DNA from: Coriobacteriaceae bacterium
Lineage (GTDB): Bacteria; Actinomycetota; Coriobacteriia; Coriobacteriales; Atopobiaceae
Length of the DNA stretch: 64,000 nucleotides
NCBI GenBank assembly: GCA_004557505.1
Contig: SFGZ01000005.1
Span: 96,382 to 160,381, forward strand
Direction: 5' to 3'
In this document: one piece after another, positions 34,459-44,040 of the stretch
Position numbering within the stretch: position 1 is the first letter of the stretch
Layout: each line of letters starts with the position of its first letter
Translations under genes and position numbers: made by a program
Notes under the pieces: model-generated
Told to the model about the DNA's origin: nothing
What the model saw: only the letters and a program-made list of their open reading frames with translations
Database searches by the model: none

Positions 34459-34464
34459 ATTATA
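34459..34464 (-). promoter_or_regulatory. probable -10 element for ychF
   Basis: Read on the minus strand this is TATAAT in an AT-rich stretch, 58-63 bases before the ychF ATG. No good -35 is found at the right distance. Confidence 0.4.
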
Positions 34465-34645
34465 GTCTACACAAAATCCTTTGCGCGACAAAAGCCGAGG
34501 TCGATCGTCCCCTGCCCGCTGCCCCGCAGACCAATCCGCGCCCCTGATTGCCATGAGATCACGATTATCTCAACCTATACTTCCTGTCCACATCAAAAGT
34601 GCGGGAAAGCCGAACCGTCGGCGGCGGGTTGGGACGAAGGCCACA

Positions 34646-34990
34646 TGTACGCGGACGACAAGAAGGAATTCTGCCTGCGGAGGATACCGGCAAAGGGAGT
34701 GACACCAACCGAGGTTAAGTGGGCATGGGGTACCCCGCCCATTGGACCCTCGCACACCGGTTCCAGGATGTAGAGGAGGGCGGATTCGACGTTGGCCCAG
34801 TGACGGTACCGCACTCCTGCGAGCGCCGCCGGCACGACTGCTACCCCGCTGACACCATGGAGAAGGCCCCGCGGCTATACCGCCTCGGAAAGCCCGCCCT
34901 CCAAATCGCCTGCATGCTCGGACTGCCCTTCGGAGCCCTCATGAGGCAGTGGACACACAGGGCAGCGCGCGAGAACTTCAGAAGGGCCCA
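34646..34990 (+). pseudogene. IS3-type transposase OrfA remnant, frameshifted
   Basis: MYADDKKEFCLRRIPAKGVTPTEVKWAWG in one frame continues in another with MGYPAHWTLAHRF and later EKAPRLYRLGKPALQIACMLGLP followed by FGALMRQW. That is the layout of an OrfA with two helix-turn-helix parts (an N-terminal FCxLxxxKGxTPTEAxxxxGYP part, then a second LxxxGKSxxxIAxxLGLP part). The frame changes at about 34720-34735, and no OrfB is seen. The assignment rests on pattern memory. Confidence 0.45.
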
Positions 34991-35561
34991 TGACTTCTCG
35001 GCAGCCTCTCCGGGGACCGTTACCAGGCGCTCCGCTCATCCGCGCGCTCACCATCGAATCGGCAGGAGCATCCTCCGTCGCCCACACCGACGGAGGGTCT
35101 CTTGCCAGACGACTGCCCGGAAGCGACGGTACGCCCCGCGGGCACCGCCAGGTCAATGTCGCACAAGGGGCCTGACCGCACAACGCGAGGGCCCAGAGCT
35201 GCTTCGGTGCCCACAAACAGGCACTTCTCTACTGCCCGGAGTGAGCCGGAATCGCACGCGGGAAGCTTTGCCGCAGGCTTGCGAAGTGCATGGATGGTAC
35301 GCCAGCGGGAGGCTGGGGGCCTTCCTCGCATGGGGGCGCGGCGTACGAGACAATCGCGGGGCACCGACGGCGACACAGGGCTGGGCTGTGCGCCCATGGT
35401 GGCGTAGAGCGGTGCCGCCCCGACAGGCATAATATCACTGCCGCACTCCTCTGCTTAGCTTCTGCGTAGTTGTGGCGGACATCTGAATCCCTCCGTACCA
35501 TGTACACCGCGCTCGGACTCCATCCCAAGGCGCTCACGAAGCGAAGCTCCAACGCACATAG

Positions 35562-38500
35562 CTATACCCTGCGACGAGTCAGCACGCCTGCCCCGATGAG
35601 CGCTGCTCCGACCATGGTACAGCCCATGGCAAACGATATCGAAGCATCACCGGTCTGGGGCAAGCCGCCTCCAACTTTTGTCTGCGGCTGGGGCGTGGGC
35701 TGCGGCTGCGGCTGGGGCGTGGGCTGCGGCTGAGAATCATCTGGTGTCATTGGCGCAGATGCCTTACTCCACTTGGCAATCAAAACCAAATCTCCGTCAA
35801 TGGGCTTGAGCGGATCATATTTGGTGCCGTCCTCATAAAACCAGCCTTCGAAGTTCGAACCATCACGAGTGGGTGCGGGGAGGCTTTCCGCCGGCCTCCC
35901 GTCTACCACGTCAATGCTCGCATATATTTTATCCTCGAGCAGCAGGTCTATCTTGTGCATTGCTGTTGGGGGCTGGGGGTCAGGATTGACGGGCGGCTCC
36001 TCTGCATTCCCATCAATCGTCACCACAGTAAAGGAGTGTGGCGCAAGCTCTAACGAGTACATAGTGCTCTCAGATTGCTCGCTTCGTTCCTCAACCATCA
36101 CATTGTCCGGACTATCCGGTTCATTCTCCTGATAGAAACTATCGCCAGAGAGCGTCTGGATCTTGAGCGTCTTGCCCGTCAAATCCATGCCCTTTACATT
36201 TAACGTGACCTTCTGCGGCAGCCTTGCATCTGCACCAGCCATCTCAACATCATTGAGGCCAAGGTTCACGATTGCGATATATACCGTGCCATTCGCATCT
36301 GTGGACGCCATGACAGAGTGCTGAGAAACGCCATTGGACAGCTTTGCTTCATTGGAGAGAGTGGCCTCCACCAACTTGGAACCAGAGCCACCGCTCAGCA
36401 TCTGGAAAATGCGAGCGCTCGGCGTCGAGAAGAACTTGAAATCACCGGTTCCATCCTTCTGGTTATTCAAGTCATCCTGAGCAACCGCTTGGATAACCGC
36501 CTGTTGAGTGGGGCCGAGGGAGTCAGCACCACTTGAGTAGTAGTCGACCAAGCAATGCTTTTGGATATAGGGACTCCCCAGCTCAGCATAGTCCATGATG
36601 GCACGGGCGATGTAGAGCGCATGCGTCTGAGAGCGTACCATGGGGTTGACAGAACGGAAGATTCCATACTCAGAGATGACTGGAACCTTGGTGTTGTCCC
36701 CCGTTACCTTGTGCATGTAGTCAGCATGGTGCTGTACCTTCTCGGCAACGCCATCTCCAAGGTACATAACGTCCAGGTACCACTGGGTCTTGTCAGCAAC
36801 GGATGTCGTATTTCCATCCTTAGAGGGACTGCCTACCTTGTTGGTATAGGGATGTACTGCCAAGCCGTCGTAGAGGTGATCGGCATTCTTCTCATGCATC
36901 CTGTCGACGAAGGCATCCGCCTCCCAAGAGGAGTAAATGTTGATTGCATCTTGAGTCCCGGCATCCTCATTAATCTGCGCCATAGTGTCACGCATTTTCG
37001 CCGAGATGTCAGCAAAGCCGTCACGCTCGACCTTATAGTCAACGGAAATCTGCTTTCCTCGCTCGGGAATGGCACCATGTTCGCCATCGCCAAAGATGAA
37101 GCAGCCGGTAGACATGTCAAGCTGGTATACCTTAGCGGTTGCGCTAGCGGTCGCAATATCATCGACGGCAGCCCAGGGTTCATCGCCTACATAAACCTTA
37201 ACGGAGCCTCTCACAACCGCATCGCGCGCATGCCCGTCTTCTCCCATACGCGGGATGAGGGCATAGCGACAAGCAAACTCCTGGTTTTCTTCGCCCGTTG
37301 ATCTTGACTTCTCGACATTCCAGTCACCGCGAGTAACAGCGTATTGCTTGTTGAAAGTAGCAATTCCGCCATCAACATAGCCTTCGAGAGCACCGCCTTC
37401 AACATTGGGCATCCAGTATTGCTGCGAGGCTGTACCGTCGGCTCCACCTTGATTGTTCTCATTGCCAATCTCGAAGTAGCGAATGCCAAATGGTTCGGGA
37501 TGGCCTAGCCCAGCGCGCCTGTCGGCCCATGCCACACCGCCATTGGGATTGGTACCCTGTCGAGCGTTCAGGAACTCGACCATATCGGCAGCATCAAGCG
37601 CGTCTCCGCGGCCAATGCCGTATACCATGACCATTTCGGAGTTCATTTTTTCTGCGAACTCGGCAGCTTCGAGCAACCCAAACGCAGGGATAACGCCAGT
37701 CTGGCCGGGATTATTATAGAAGCCGTGAATTTGGGGGGTGCGCTCAATCTCCTTGGTGGCAGGGTCAAGGTCGCCAATAGACTCGGTCCAAACGAAATTG
37801 TTGGAAATCGTACCCCCCGGATAGCGCAGAGATCCAAAGCCCGCCTCTCGGTAGAGCTTGACAAAATCGCTCTTAACGGTACCGTCTGCATTTACGGTAC
37901 CGTAGCCATAATTGGCATAGCGATGATTAATACCAAAGAGTGAGTGGTCTATGCTGCGAACGACTGCAGTTGGATCAACGGAAATCATGGCACCATAAGA
38001 GCGCACTTCGGAAACCGCGGCAGCGAGCTCGTCTTTTGCCGCCTTCATGGCAGCAAGGTCTCCATCTTTCAACGCAGCGCTTGCTTTCTCAATGGCGGCT
38101 TCGAGAGCCTGGTACGCGGGAGCGTTCGTTGTGGTGCCATCACCACGCATCTTCCGAGCAACCTCAATGTCCCGTGCCAGCTCCTCTGGAACGGCAACAT
38201 CACCATAATTGGCATAGAGCTGTTTGACCTCCCGCTCGCTGAGGGCACGATCAAAGATGCACAGCTCATCGATCTTTCCCTGGAATCGGGACATATCAGC
38301 TTGGTTTTTATGCTCACCAATGATGAGTTTCATCATACCTGCGGGCAAGTTTTCCAACCAAGCGCCCGACCCCGCCTTCTGCCCATTAATATACAGCGTC
38401 ACATTGCGGGGATCACCCGACTTGGTGATAACAATATGTTCCCAACTGCCACGCCTTGGATCAGCCCCCAAGCTGATGTCATTGCCACCGACATATGAAA

Positions 38501-38969
38501 CAAACTCTCCGTTAGCGCGCTGGTACAACAACGTACGCCCCTTGTCAGCGAACTGGAGCAGCGCTACCTTTTCACTAGGTGACCCGTCAGTAGAACAGAC
38601 CCATAATGAGATAGAATATTGCTGTTGGGAATTAACCGCCTGGTCGACACTAACATCAAAGTCTTTGGATTTATCGGCAATATAAAGAGAATTGCCCAAT
38701 GCACTAAGGTCACTCTTCTCAACCCTTGCACCTTCGCCACTCACGGTTAGCTTAAGGGTGCCTTGTGTGCCCTCGTTAATGTATGTACCGTCTTCGGCCC
38801 GCTTGTCAAACGACCAATAACCCTGAGCGGTCTGCGGGGTAACCACCTGATCGGCCATCGCTGGATGAGCCGAGAGCATGCATATCACCATGAACATCGC
38901 ACCAACGAACACGGATGCAACTCCTCGGGGTGTGCATCCAATTCCCTCAAAGCCCTGCTTTCTGCTCAT
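35562..38969 (-). CDS. LPXTG-anchored multidomain alpha-L-arabinofuranosidase (GH51-like)
   Basis: A secreted, wall-anchored glycosidase of about 1,135 residues that would release arabinose from plant or microbial polysaccharides. In order: signal peptide ending AHPAMA-D; LamG-like carbohydrate-binding domain (about 50-250); a helical FIVAR-like segment (265-330); the catalytic barrel (335-830) with acid/base Glu in RYFEIGNENNQ and nucleophile Glu in VPVISEYGIF; a beta-sandwich tail; an InlB-type B repeat (NFEGWFYEDGTKYDPLKPI); a Pro-Gln linker of repeated PQPTPQP; and LPQTGDAS, a hydrophobic stretch and RRR, the sortase signal. Starts at 38969 (GGGGG at four bases) and 38981 are both possible. 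GC is clearly lower (about 50-55%) than that of the neighbours, suggesting transfer. Confidence 0.92.
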   Translation of the reverse strand: MSRKQGFEGIGCTPRGVASVFVGAMFMVICMLSAHPAMADQVVTPQTAQGYWSFDKRAEDGTYINEGTQGTLKLTVSGEGARVEKSDLSALGNSLYIADKSKDFDVSVDQAVNSQQQYSISLWVCSTDGSPSEKVALLQFADKGRTLLYQRANGEFVSYVGGNDISLGADPRRGSWEHIVITKSGDPRNVTLYINGQKAGSGAWLENLPAGMMKLIIGEHKNQADMSRFQGKIDELCIFDRALSEREVKQLYANYGDVAVPEELARDIEVARKMRGDGTTTNAPAYQALEAAIEKASAALKDGDLAAMKAAKDELAAAVSEVRSYGAMISVDPTAVVRSIDHSLFGINHRYANYGYGTVNADGTVKSDFVKLYREAGFGSLRYPGGTISNNFVWTESIGDLDPATKEIERTPQIHGFYNNPGQTGVIPAFGLLEAAEFAEKMNSEMVMVYGIGRGDALDAADMVEFLNARQGTNPNGGVAWADRRAGLGHPEPFGIRYFEIGNENNQGGADGTASQQYWMPNVEGGALEGYVDGGIATFNKQYAVTRGDWNVEKSRSTGEENQEFACRYALIPRMGEDGHARDAVVRGSVKVYVGDEPWAAVDDIATASATAKVYQLDMSTGCFIFGDGEHGAIPERGKQISVDYKVERDGFADISAKMRDTMAQINEDAGTQDAINIYSSWEADAFVDRMHEKNADHLYDGLAVHPYTNKVGSPSKDGNTTSVADKTQWYLDVMYLGDGVAEKVQHHADYMHKVTGDNTKVPVISEYGIFRSVNPMVRSQTHALYIARAIMDYAELGSPYIQKHCLVDYYSSGADSLGPTQQAVIQAVAQDDLNNQKDGTGDFKFFSTPSARIFQMLSGGSGSKLVEATLSNEAKLSNGVSQHSVMASTDANGTVYIAIVNLGLNDVEMAGADARLPQKVTLNVKGMDLTGKTLKIQTLSGDSFYQENEPDSPDNVMVEERSEQSESTMYSLELAPHSFTVVTIDGNAEEPPVNPDPQPPTAMHKIDLLLEDKIYASIDVVDGRPAESLPAPTRDGSNFEGWFYEDGTKYDPLKPIDGDLVLIAKWSKASAPMTPDDSQPQPTPQPQPQPTPQPQTKVGGGLPQTGDASISFAMGCTMVGAALIGAGVLTRRRV

Positions 38970-39225
38970 CAATCCCCCCATCAATCCTCTGTACGTGAAA
39001 ACTTACACATTTAAGTAACATAATATATTGGAATCGATTGGCTGCTTAGGTCACATTTCGCTTAGCGAGTGATTGTCCCGTCGCAATGGCGGGTCAATGA
39101 GTCTGAAACGATTTTCACGACCGCAAGCGATGCCACCCTCTATGCGAGTCGAGATAGACCGATGCGCATCGGGGATGGTCCCGCCTGGAGCCTCATCATA
39201 CTTACTTCCTCGAGATGCATTCAAC

Positions 39226-40506
39226 CTACTTCTTCTCGCCATCGTCCAGCTTCTCAAGGGTGTCGGCCGCCTTGGCGAGCTGCTTCTTGCCCTGCTTCAT
39301 GAGGCGATGGGCCTCCTCTTTGGCCTTCGCCTTCTGACGGGCCAGCTCCTCGGCCCCCTTGTCGGGGACGATCAGGTCGCTGGCGTCCAGCGGGTGCATG
39401 GAGAGCGCGCCCTCGGGACAGGCCCTCGCGCATGCGGCACAGTTCACGCAGTACGCGGCCAGGGTGTAGACATGGCCGTTGTCGTCGAGGTCTATGGCGT
39501 GCGTGACGCAGGCCTTGGCGCAATCGCCGCAGGACGTGCAGCGGTCCGGATCGACGACGGGCACGTCGAGGGTGATGTCGGATGCCAGCCCCGGGTCATG
39601 TTGGAGGCCGCCCATCATGAGCTTGCGGTTCTGGGTGAGGATGCGCTGGCGGTTCTGGTTGGTCTTCGCGCCCACCGCGTTCTCGAGCTGACGCTGCAGC
39701 TCGTTCAGGCGGTTGGCGTGGTCGGTGATCTTCTTGGCCACCGCCTGGGCGCCGGCGAGCTGGGGACTCGTGCGCGTCACGAGGCTCTCGGTTGCGCGAA
39801 TGGCGGAGCTCACGAACTGGCTGCGGCGGTACTCGCGCGTGAGCTCGTGCGTGAGGCTCTTGCTGTCGACCTCGAGGCCCACCGCAGACTTGGCCCACTC
39901 CTCCGCCGTGCTGATCGCCTCGGTGTAGAAGTCCTCGCCGGTTGTGGTGCGGCAGCGGTCGCAGATGCCGAGCGGCAGGTAGACGGACACGTTGGTGTAG
40001 TCCACGAGGATGGAGAACCACAGGTCGCGCGAGATCATGCCCACGCACGGGAGAAGCACCTCGTTGGGCTTGGGGAGCCGCTTCAGGGCGCGGGTACACG
40101 TGACGTAGCACTGCTCGTAGGCCGAGGCGGCGCGAGCGATGTTGTCGTAGAGCTGTTTGACCATGTGACGCCGCGTGTTGAAGACCTCGGTGGGGCAGGC
40201 CGCCTGGCAAAGGCCGCACTTGCGGCAGGTGTCCTCGATGGTCACGGACTTGTTGTGGATGTCGATCGAGTGCGTGGGGCACACGTCCAGGCAGGCGGAG
40301 CACACGTCCTCGCGCTCCGAGGCGCAGCGCAGGCAGCGGCTGGAGTTGCACCAGGGCTTCTCCTTGTAGTCCGCCGGGTCGAAGACCTTGCGCTGGCCTG
40401 GGTCCTGGGCAAGCGAGTCCGCGATGCCCGCAAGCGGGTTCTGGACTGCATGCCAACTGTCCTGGATGTCGATGATGTCATCGAGAATGTCGCGCTTCCG
40501 TGCCAT
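39226..40506 (-). CDS. polyferredoxin-like protein with several [4Fe-4S] cluster motifs
   Basis: A 426-residue cytosolic iron-sulphur protein. Cys motifs: CNSSRCLRCASEREDVCSACLDVCP (about 52-76, irregular), CRKCGLCQAACP (about 92-103), CTSCGDCAKACV (about 345-356) and CVNCAACARACP (about 371-382). The middle (120-330) is helical with further Cys (LGICDRCRTTTG). Regular CxxCxxCxxxCP sets can hold [4Fe-4S] clusters; electron transfer is the likely role but the partner is unknown and no oxidoreductase gene adjoins. GGGAGAGG before the ATG at 40506 fixes the start. The C-terminus is Lys-rich. Confidence 0.85.
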   Translation of the reverse strand: MARKRDILDDIIDIQDSWHAVQNPLAGIADSLAQDPGQRKVFDPADYKEKPWCNSSRCLRCASEREDVCSACLDVCPTHSIDIHNKSVTIEDTCRKCGLCQAACPTEVFNTRRHMVKQLYDNIARAASAYEQCYVTCTRALKRLPKPNEVLLPCVGMISRDLWFSILVDYTNVSVYLPLGICDRCRTTTGEDFYTEAISTAEEWAKSAVGLEVDSKSLTHELTREYRRSQFVSSAIRATESLVTRTSPQLAGAQAVAKKITDHANRLNELQRQLENAVGAKTNQNRQRILTQNRKLMMGGLQHDPGLASDITLDVPVVDPDRCTSCGDCAKACVTHAIDLDDNGHVYTLAAYCVNCAACARACPEGALSMHPLDASDLIVPDKGAEELARQKAKAKEEAHRLMKQGKKQLAKAADTLEKLDDGEKK

Positions 40507-40758
40507 CGCCTCTCCCGTCTCTTTCCGAGGGTGACCGTGCGCAACCCCCTGCGGCGCGTGTGTCGGACACGCGCAACCGTTACATTGTACCGTCCGCAGG
40601 CGAGAAGCCCCACCACAGGCGAGAAGCGCACAAGGCCGAGACCCCGCACCCAGGGCATGCCCGCGATGTCTGTGCGAAAGCACGCGCCGAGCGAATAGGG
40701 CGGCACGTCCCCAATTATGAGCCGTCCCCACGTTTTCCTGAGGTTGTCACGCCCAACA

Positions 40759-40795
40759 GAAAAGGACCCCGGGCACCGTATGGCACCCGGGGTCC
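40759..40795 (-). terminator. rho-independent terminator of groESL
   Basis: On the minus strand GGACCCCGGG/CCCGGGGTCC, a perfect ten-pair stem, is followed by TTTTCTGTT. It lies 62 bases beyond the groEL stop. Confidence 0.85.
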
Positions 40796-40856
40796 CGAGG
40801 TCTGCCCGGTCGAGTCACGTGACCGAGGCGAGGCACGCGGGGCTGCCTTCAAGCCC

Positions 40857-42497
40857 CTAGTACATGCCGCCGCCCTGGCCGCCGGCAGCGGCCGCCTTGG
40901 AGATGGCCTCCTCGATGGTGGTGTCCTTGGGCTCGTCGGAGACGGTGGCCTCGGTGATGAGGATGAGCGACGCCACGGAGGCGGCGTTCTGGAGCGTGGT
41001 GCGGGTGACCTTGACGGGGTCGAGGACGCCCATCTCGATCATATCGCCGTAGTTGCCGGTCGCAGAGTCGAGGCCCTGGCCCTTGGGCAGGCTCTTGATC
41101 TTCTCGACCACGACGGAGCCCTCGTAGCCAGCGTTGCTCGCGATGGTCTTCACGGGACCCTCGAGCGCCTTGCGGATGATGTCGACGCCGATCTTCTCGT
41201 CAGGATCGGAGGTCTTGACGGAATCGAGCGTGGGGGCCGCAGCCAGGAACGCCACGCCACCGCCGGCGACGATGCCCTCCTCGACGGCCGCACGGGTGGC
41301 CTGCAGGGCGTCCTCGATGCGGTGCTTGATCTCCTTCAGCTCGACCTCGGTGGCAGCGCCAACCTTGATGACCGCGACGCCGCCGGAGAGCTTGGCCAGG
41401 CGCTCCTGGAGCTTCTCCTTGTCGAAGTCGGAGGTGGTGTTCTCGATCTCGTTCTTGATCTGGGCGATGCGCTCCTCGATGGCGTCCTTGGATCCGTTGC
41501 CGCCGACGATGGTGGTGTCGTCCTTGGTGATCTTGACGGACTTGGCGCGGCCGAGCATCTCGGCGGTGACGTCGGTGAGCTGGACGCCAAGCTCCTTCAT
41601 GGCCACCTGGCCGCCGGCGAGGATGGCGATGTCCTCGAGCATGCGCTTGCGGCGGTCGCCGTAGCCGGGGGCCTTCACGGCGGCGACGTTCAGCGTGCCG
41701 CGGAGCTTGTTAAGGATCAGCGTGGCCAGGGCCTCGCCGTCCACGTCCTCGGCGATGATGAGCAGCGGCGCGGACTGCTTGGAGACGGCCTCGAGGATGG
41801 GCAGGATGTCCTGGATGTTGGAGATCTTCTGATCGGTCATCAGGATGTAGGGGTTGTCCAGCTCCGCCGTCATGTTGTCGTTGTTGGTGGCGAAGTACGG
41901 GGAGATGTAGCCCTTGTCGAACTGCATGCCCTCGACGGTGTCGATGTCGATGCCGAAGGTCTGGGACTCGTCGACGGTGATGACGCCGTCCTTGCCCACG
42001 ACCTCCATGGCGTCAGAGATCTTCTCGCCGATCTTGGGGTCGCCGGCGGAGATGGTGCCGACGGAAGCGATCTGCTGCTTGGTCGAGATCTCCATCGCGG
42101 AGTCCTTCATCTCGGCCACAACGGCGTCAACGGCCTTGTCGATGCCGCGACGGATGGCGATGGGGTTGGCGCCAGCGGCGACGTTGCGAAGGCCCTCGTT
42201 GACGATGACCTGCGCGAGCAGCGTAGCGGTGGTGGTGCCGTCACCCACGGTGTCGTTGGTCTTGGTGGCGACCTCCTTCACCAACTGGGCGCCCATGTTC
42301 TCGATGGGGTCCCTGAGCTCGATCTCCTTAGCAACAGAGACGCCGTCGTTGGTGATGGTGGGGGCGCCGTAGGAGCGCTGCAGCGCGACGTAGCGGCCCT
42401 TGGGGCCGAGCGTGGTGGTGACGGCGTCAGCGAGGGTGTTCACGCCCTTGGCCAGCTTGGCGCGGGCGTCGGTGCCAAAAACAATGTCCTTAGCCAT
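40857..42497 (-). CDS. groL: chaperonin GroEL
   Basis: The 60-kDa chaperonin subunit that folds proteins in a double ring with GroES. It is 546 residues long with all family marks: AKDIVFGTDARAKL start, the ATP site VGDGTTTATLLAQ, VEEGIVAGGGVAF in the equatorial domain, and the C-terminal Gly-Met tail shortened to GGQGGGMY, as in several actinobacterial GroEL1/2 forms. groS lies 67 bases upstream on the same strand. GGAAGG precedes the ATG. Confidence 0.98.
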   Translation of the reverse strand: MAKDIVFGTDARAKLAKGVNTLADAVTTTLGPKGRYVALQRSYGAPTITNDGVSVAKEIELRDPIENMGAQLVKEVATKTNDTVGDGTTTATLLAQVIVNEGLRNVAAGANPIAIRRGIDKAVDAVVAEMKDSAMEISTKQQIASVGTISAGDPKIGEKISDAMEVVGKDGVITVDESQTFGIDIDTVEGMQFDKGYISPYFATNNDNMTAELDNPYILMTDQKISNIQDILPILEAVSKQSAPLLIIAEDVDGEALATLILNKLRGTLNVAAVKAPGYGDRRKRMLEDIAILAGGQVAMKELGVQLTDVTAEMLGRAKSVKITKDDTTIVGGNGSKDAIEERIAQIKNEIENTTSDFDKEKLQERLAKLSGGVAVIKVGAATEVELKEIKHRIEDALQATRAAVEEGIVAGGGVAFLAAAPTLDSVKTSDPDEKIGVDIIRKALEGPVKTIASNAGYEGSVVVEKIKSLPKGQGLDSATGNYGDMIEMGVLDPVKVTRTTLQNAASVASLILITEATVSDEPKDTTIEEAISKAAAAGGQGGGMY

Positions 42498-42564
42498 GTT
42501 ATGCTTTTCCTTCCAGATGAACCCTTGACGGGTGGTTTACCAGCTAGTGAGCGACTCGTGCGAG

Positions 42565-42855
42565 CTACTCCTCGATGATGGCGTAGATGTCGTCCGCGCG
42601 GAGGAGCAGGAAGTCCTCGCCGTCGACCTTGACCTCGTTGCCACCAAACTTGCCATAGAACACCTCGTCGCCGGCCTTGACGTCAACGGGGATGCGCTTG
42701 CCGTCCTGATCGCGCTTGCCCTCGCCAACGGCGATGACCTTACCGCGCTGCGGCTTCTCCTGGGCACCCGAGGAGATGTACAGACCAGACGAGGTCTTCT
42801 CCTCCTTGGGTGCGGGCTTGACGAGGACGCGGTCTCCCAGCGGCTTAAGAGTCAT
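42565..42855 (-). CDS. groS: co-chaperonin GroES
   Basis: The 96-residue lid of the GroEL folding chamber. MTLKPLGDRVLVKPAPKEEKT, the mobile loop SSGLYISSGAQEKPQRGKVIAVG and the GDEVFYGKFGGNEVKVDGEDFLLL beta segments are all typical. The ATG at 42855 has AGGAGG upstream. No CIRCE element (TTAGCACTC-N9-GAGTGCTAA) and no HAIR box is visible in the leader, so heat control uses another signal; a TTAGA-TTT-TCTAA dyad 150 bases upstream is one candidate. Confidence 0.98.
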   Translation of the reverse strand: MTLKPLGDRVLVKPAPKEEKTSSGLYISSGAQEKPQRGKVIAVGEGKRDQDGKRIPVDVKAGDEVFYGKFGGNEVKVDGEDFLLLRADDIYAIIEE

Positions 42856-43002
42856 AACCAAGAACCTCCTTTTAGGGCGCCGTGCGGCGCTTGAACCTAT
42901 GACGGCGAGGCACATGGCCGCGCCGCCTAATCCAACGCTCAACTATGTACCCATCCGATTGGGGTTATACCGTCTCGATGAGAAAAATCTTACGAATGAG
43001 AC

Positions 43003-43015
43003 TTAGATTTTCTAA
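43003..43015. promoter_or_regulatory. 13-bp dyad upstream of groES
   Basis: TTAGA-TTT-TCTAA, perfect arms, in the AT-rich promoter-like segment about 150 bases from the groES start. A GTCTC/GAGAC inverted repeat lies next to it (42972-43002). The role is not known. Confidence 0.3.
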
Positions 43016-43357
43016 CTTGTGCATGACTAGGGGCGATGACGTGGAGAATGAGCGGAGGCGGGGCGCACCTCCCCGCTGAATCCAACGGGAGAGTTGTGCG
43101 CGCGGCTGGTGCGAAAACGCGCCCCCGGGCGTCGAAATGACGACGTGTGCCGGGGGGCCGGCCGTCGTCGCGGCCGGCACCGGGCCTCACTCCTCGGCAG
43201 AGCCTGACGCCGAAGCCCCGGCCGTCGCAGAAATCGCGTCGAAGCCCGCCAAAGGCCATCTCGCCACTCGCAGTAAATCATGGGGACCCATGGCATTGGC
43301 CCCACTCGCAATGCGTACAATGGGATGCACGTCAAGCACCGGGGAAACGGGGATGGG
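43016..43357. other. groES/xpt intergenic stretch with a strong hairpin
   Basis: A GCCGGCCG/CGGCCGGC eight-pair stem with a six-base loop stands at 43157-43178, but no T-run follows. A purine riboswitch, often present before xpt, was looked for and not found: its conserved loop and P1 sequences are absent. No gene is seen. Confidence 0.5.
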
Positions 43358-43936
43358 ATGCGCAAGCTCGAGGAGAGGATCAAGCGAGAGGGCATCGTCC
43401 GCAATGGCAACGTGCTCAAGGTGGACAGCTTTCTCAATCACCAGTGCGATGTCGCGCTATACGCGGACATGGGTGACGAGTGGGCGCGGCGCTTTGCCGG
43501 CAGGCCCGTCGACAAGATTCTGACCATCGAGGCCTCGGGCATTGGCATCGCATGCGTCGCAGCCACGCGCTTTGGCAACGTGCCGGTGGTCTTTGCGCGC
43601 AAGTCGCAGTCCATCAACCTCGATGGCGAGCAGTACGTGGCGCGCGTGCGCAGCTACACCCACGGCAACGACAACACCGTCATCGTCGCCAGGCGCTTTC
43701 TCAGCAAGGGGGAGCACGTCCTCATCATCGATGACTTCCTCGCCAACGGGTGCGCCCTCGACGGCCTCATCGAGATCTGCGAGCAGGCTGGCGCCATTGT
43801 CGAGGGCATCGGCATCGCCGTGGAGAAGGGCTTCCAGCCCGGCGGCAAGCGCCTGCGCGAGAGGGGCTTCGACGTCGAGTCGCTCGCCATCGTGAAGTCC
43901 ATGGACGCGGCGACCCGCGACATCGAGTTCGAGTAG
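43358..43936 (+). CDS. xpt: xanthine phosphoribosyltransferase
   Basis: Salvages xanthine to XMP with PRPP; guaA in this window would take XMP on to GMP. The product is 192 residues, the normal size. MRKLEERIKREGIVRNGNVLKVDSFLNHQCD at the N-terminus is the family signature. ILTIEASGIGIA follows, and the PRPP-binding loop reads VLIIDDFLANG (about 125-135). The ATG at 43358 gives the family length and has a GGGGATGGG stretch upstream; ATGs further upstream would add non-family residues. It converges with nadE. Confidence 0.94.
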   Translation: MRKLEERIKREGIVRNGNVLKVDSFLNHQCDVALYADMGDEWARRFAGRPVDKILTIEASGIGIACVAATRFGNVPVVFARKSQSINLDGEQYVARVRSYTHGNDNTVIVARRFLSKGEHVLIIDDFLANGCALDGLIEICEQAGAIVEGIGIAVEKGFQPGGKRLRERGFDVESLAIVKSMDAATRDIEFE

Positions 43937-44040
43937 CGCCGCGGCTCCAGGGCCGTGGGGAGAGCCGCATCGCCGCGGGCCCTTGCCGCCGCGGACTTCC
44001 TCCCCTGCGGGCCCCTGCCGCTGCCCCCGCCTGCCTGTGG

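Larger units (their letters stand above)
34402..35561. other. 1.1-kb stretch with a transposase relic
   Basis: Next to ychF is an AT-rich promoter-like segment with a TATAAT on the minus strand (34459-34464). A broken IS3-like OrfA lies at 34646-34990. From about 35000 to 35560 no frame is recognisable; long GC-rich open frames on both strands there look accidental. Confidence 0.5.

Noticed and set aside
34990..35560. Long GC-rich frames on both strands as OrfB of the IS3-like relic
   Set aside because: No DDE-type motif or integrase-core sequence could be read in any frame.
40500..42578. Very long plus-strand open frame opposite groEL (about 690 codons)
   Set aside because: It is a shadow of a high-GC gene: composition is Leu/Val/Asp/Gly repetitive and follows groEL codons. 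The same holds for long frames opposite nadE, tsaB-rimI-tsaD, glmS and nnr.
43016..43357. Purine riboswitch before xpt
   Set aside because: Neither the conserved junction nor the loop sequences of the purine aptamer can be found on the plus strand; only an unrelated GC hairpin is present.
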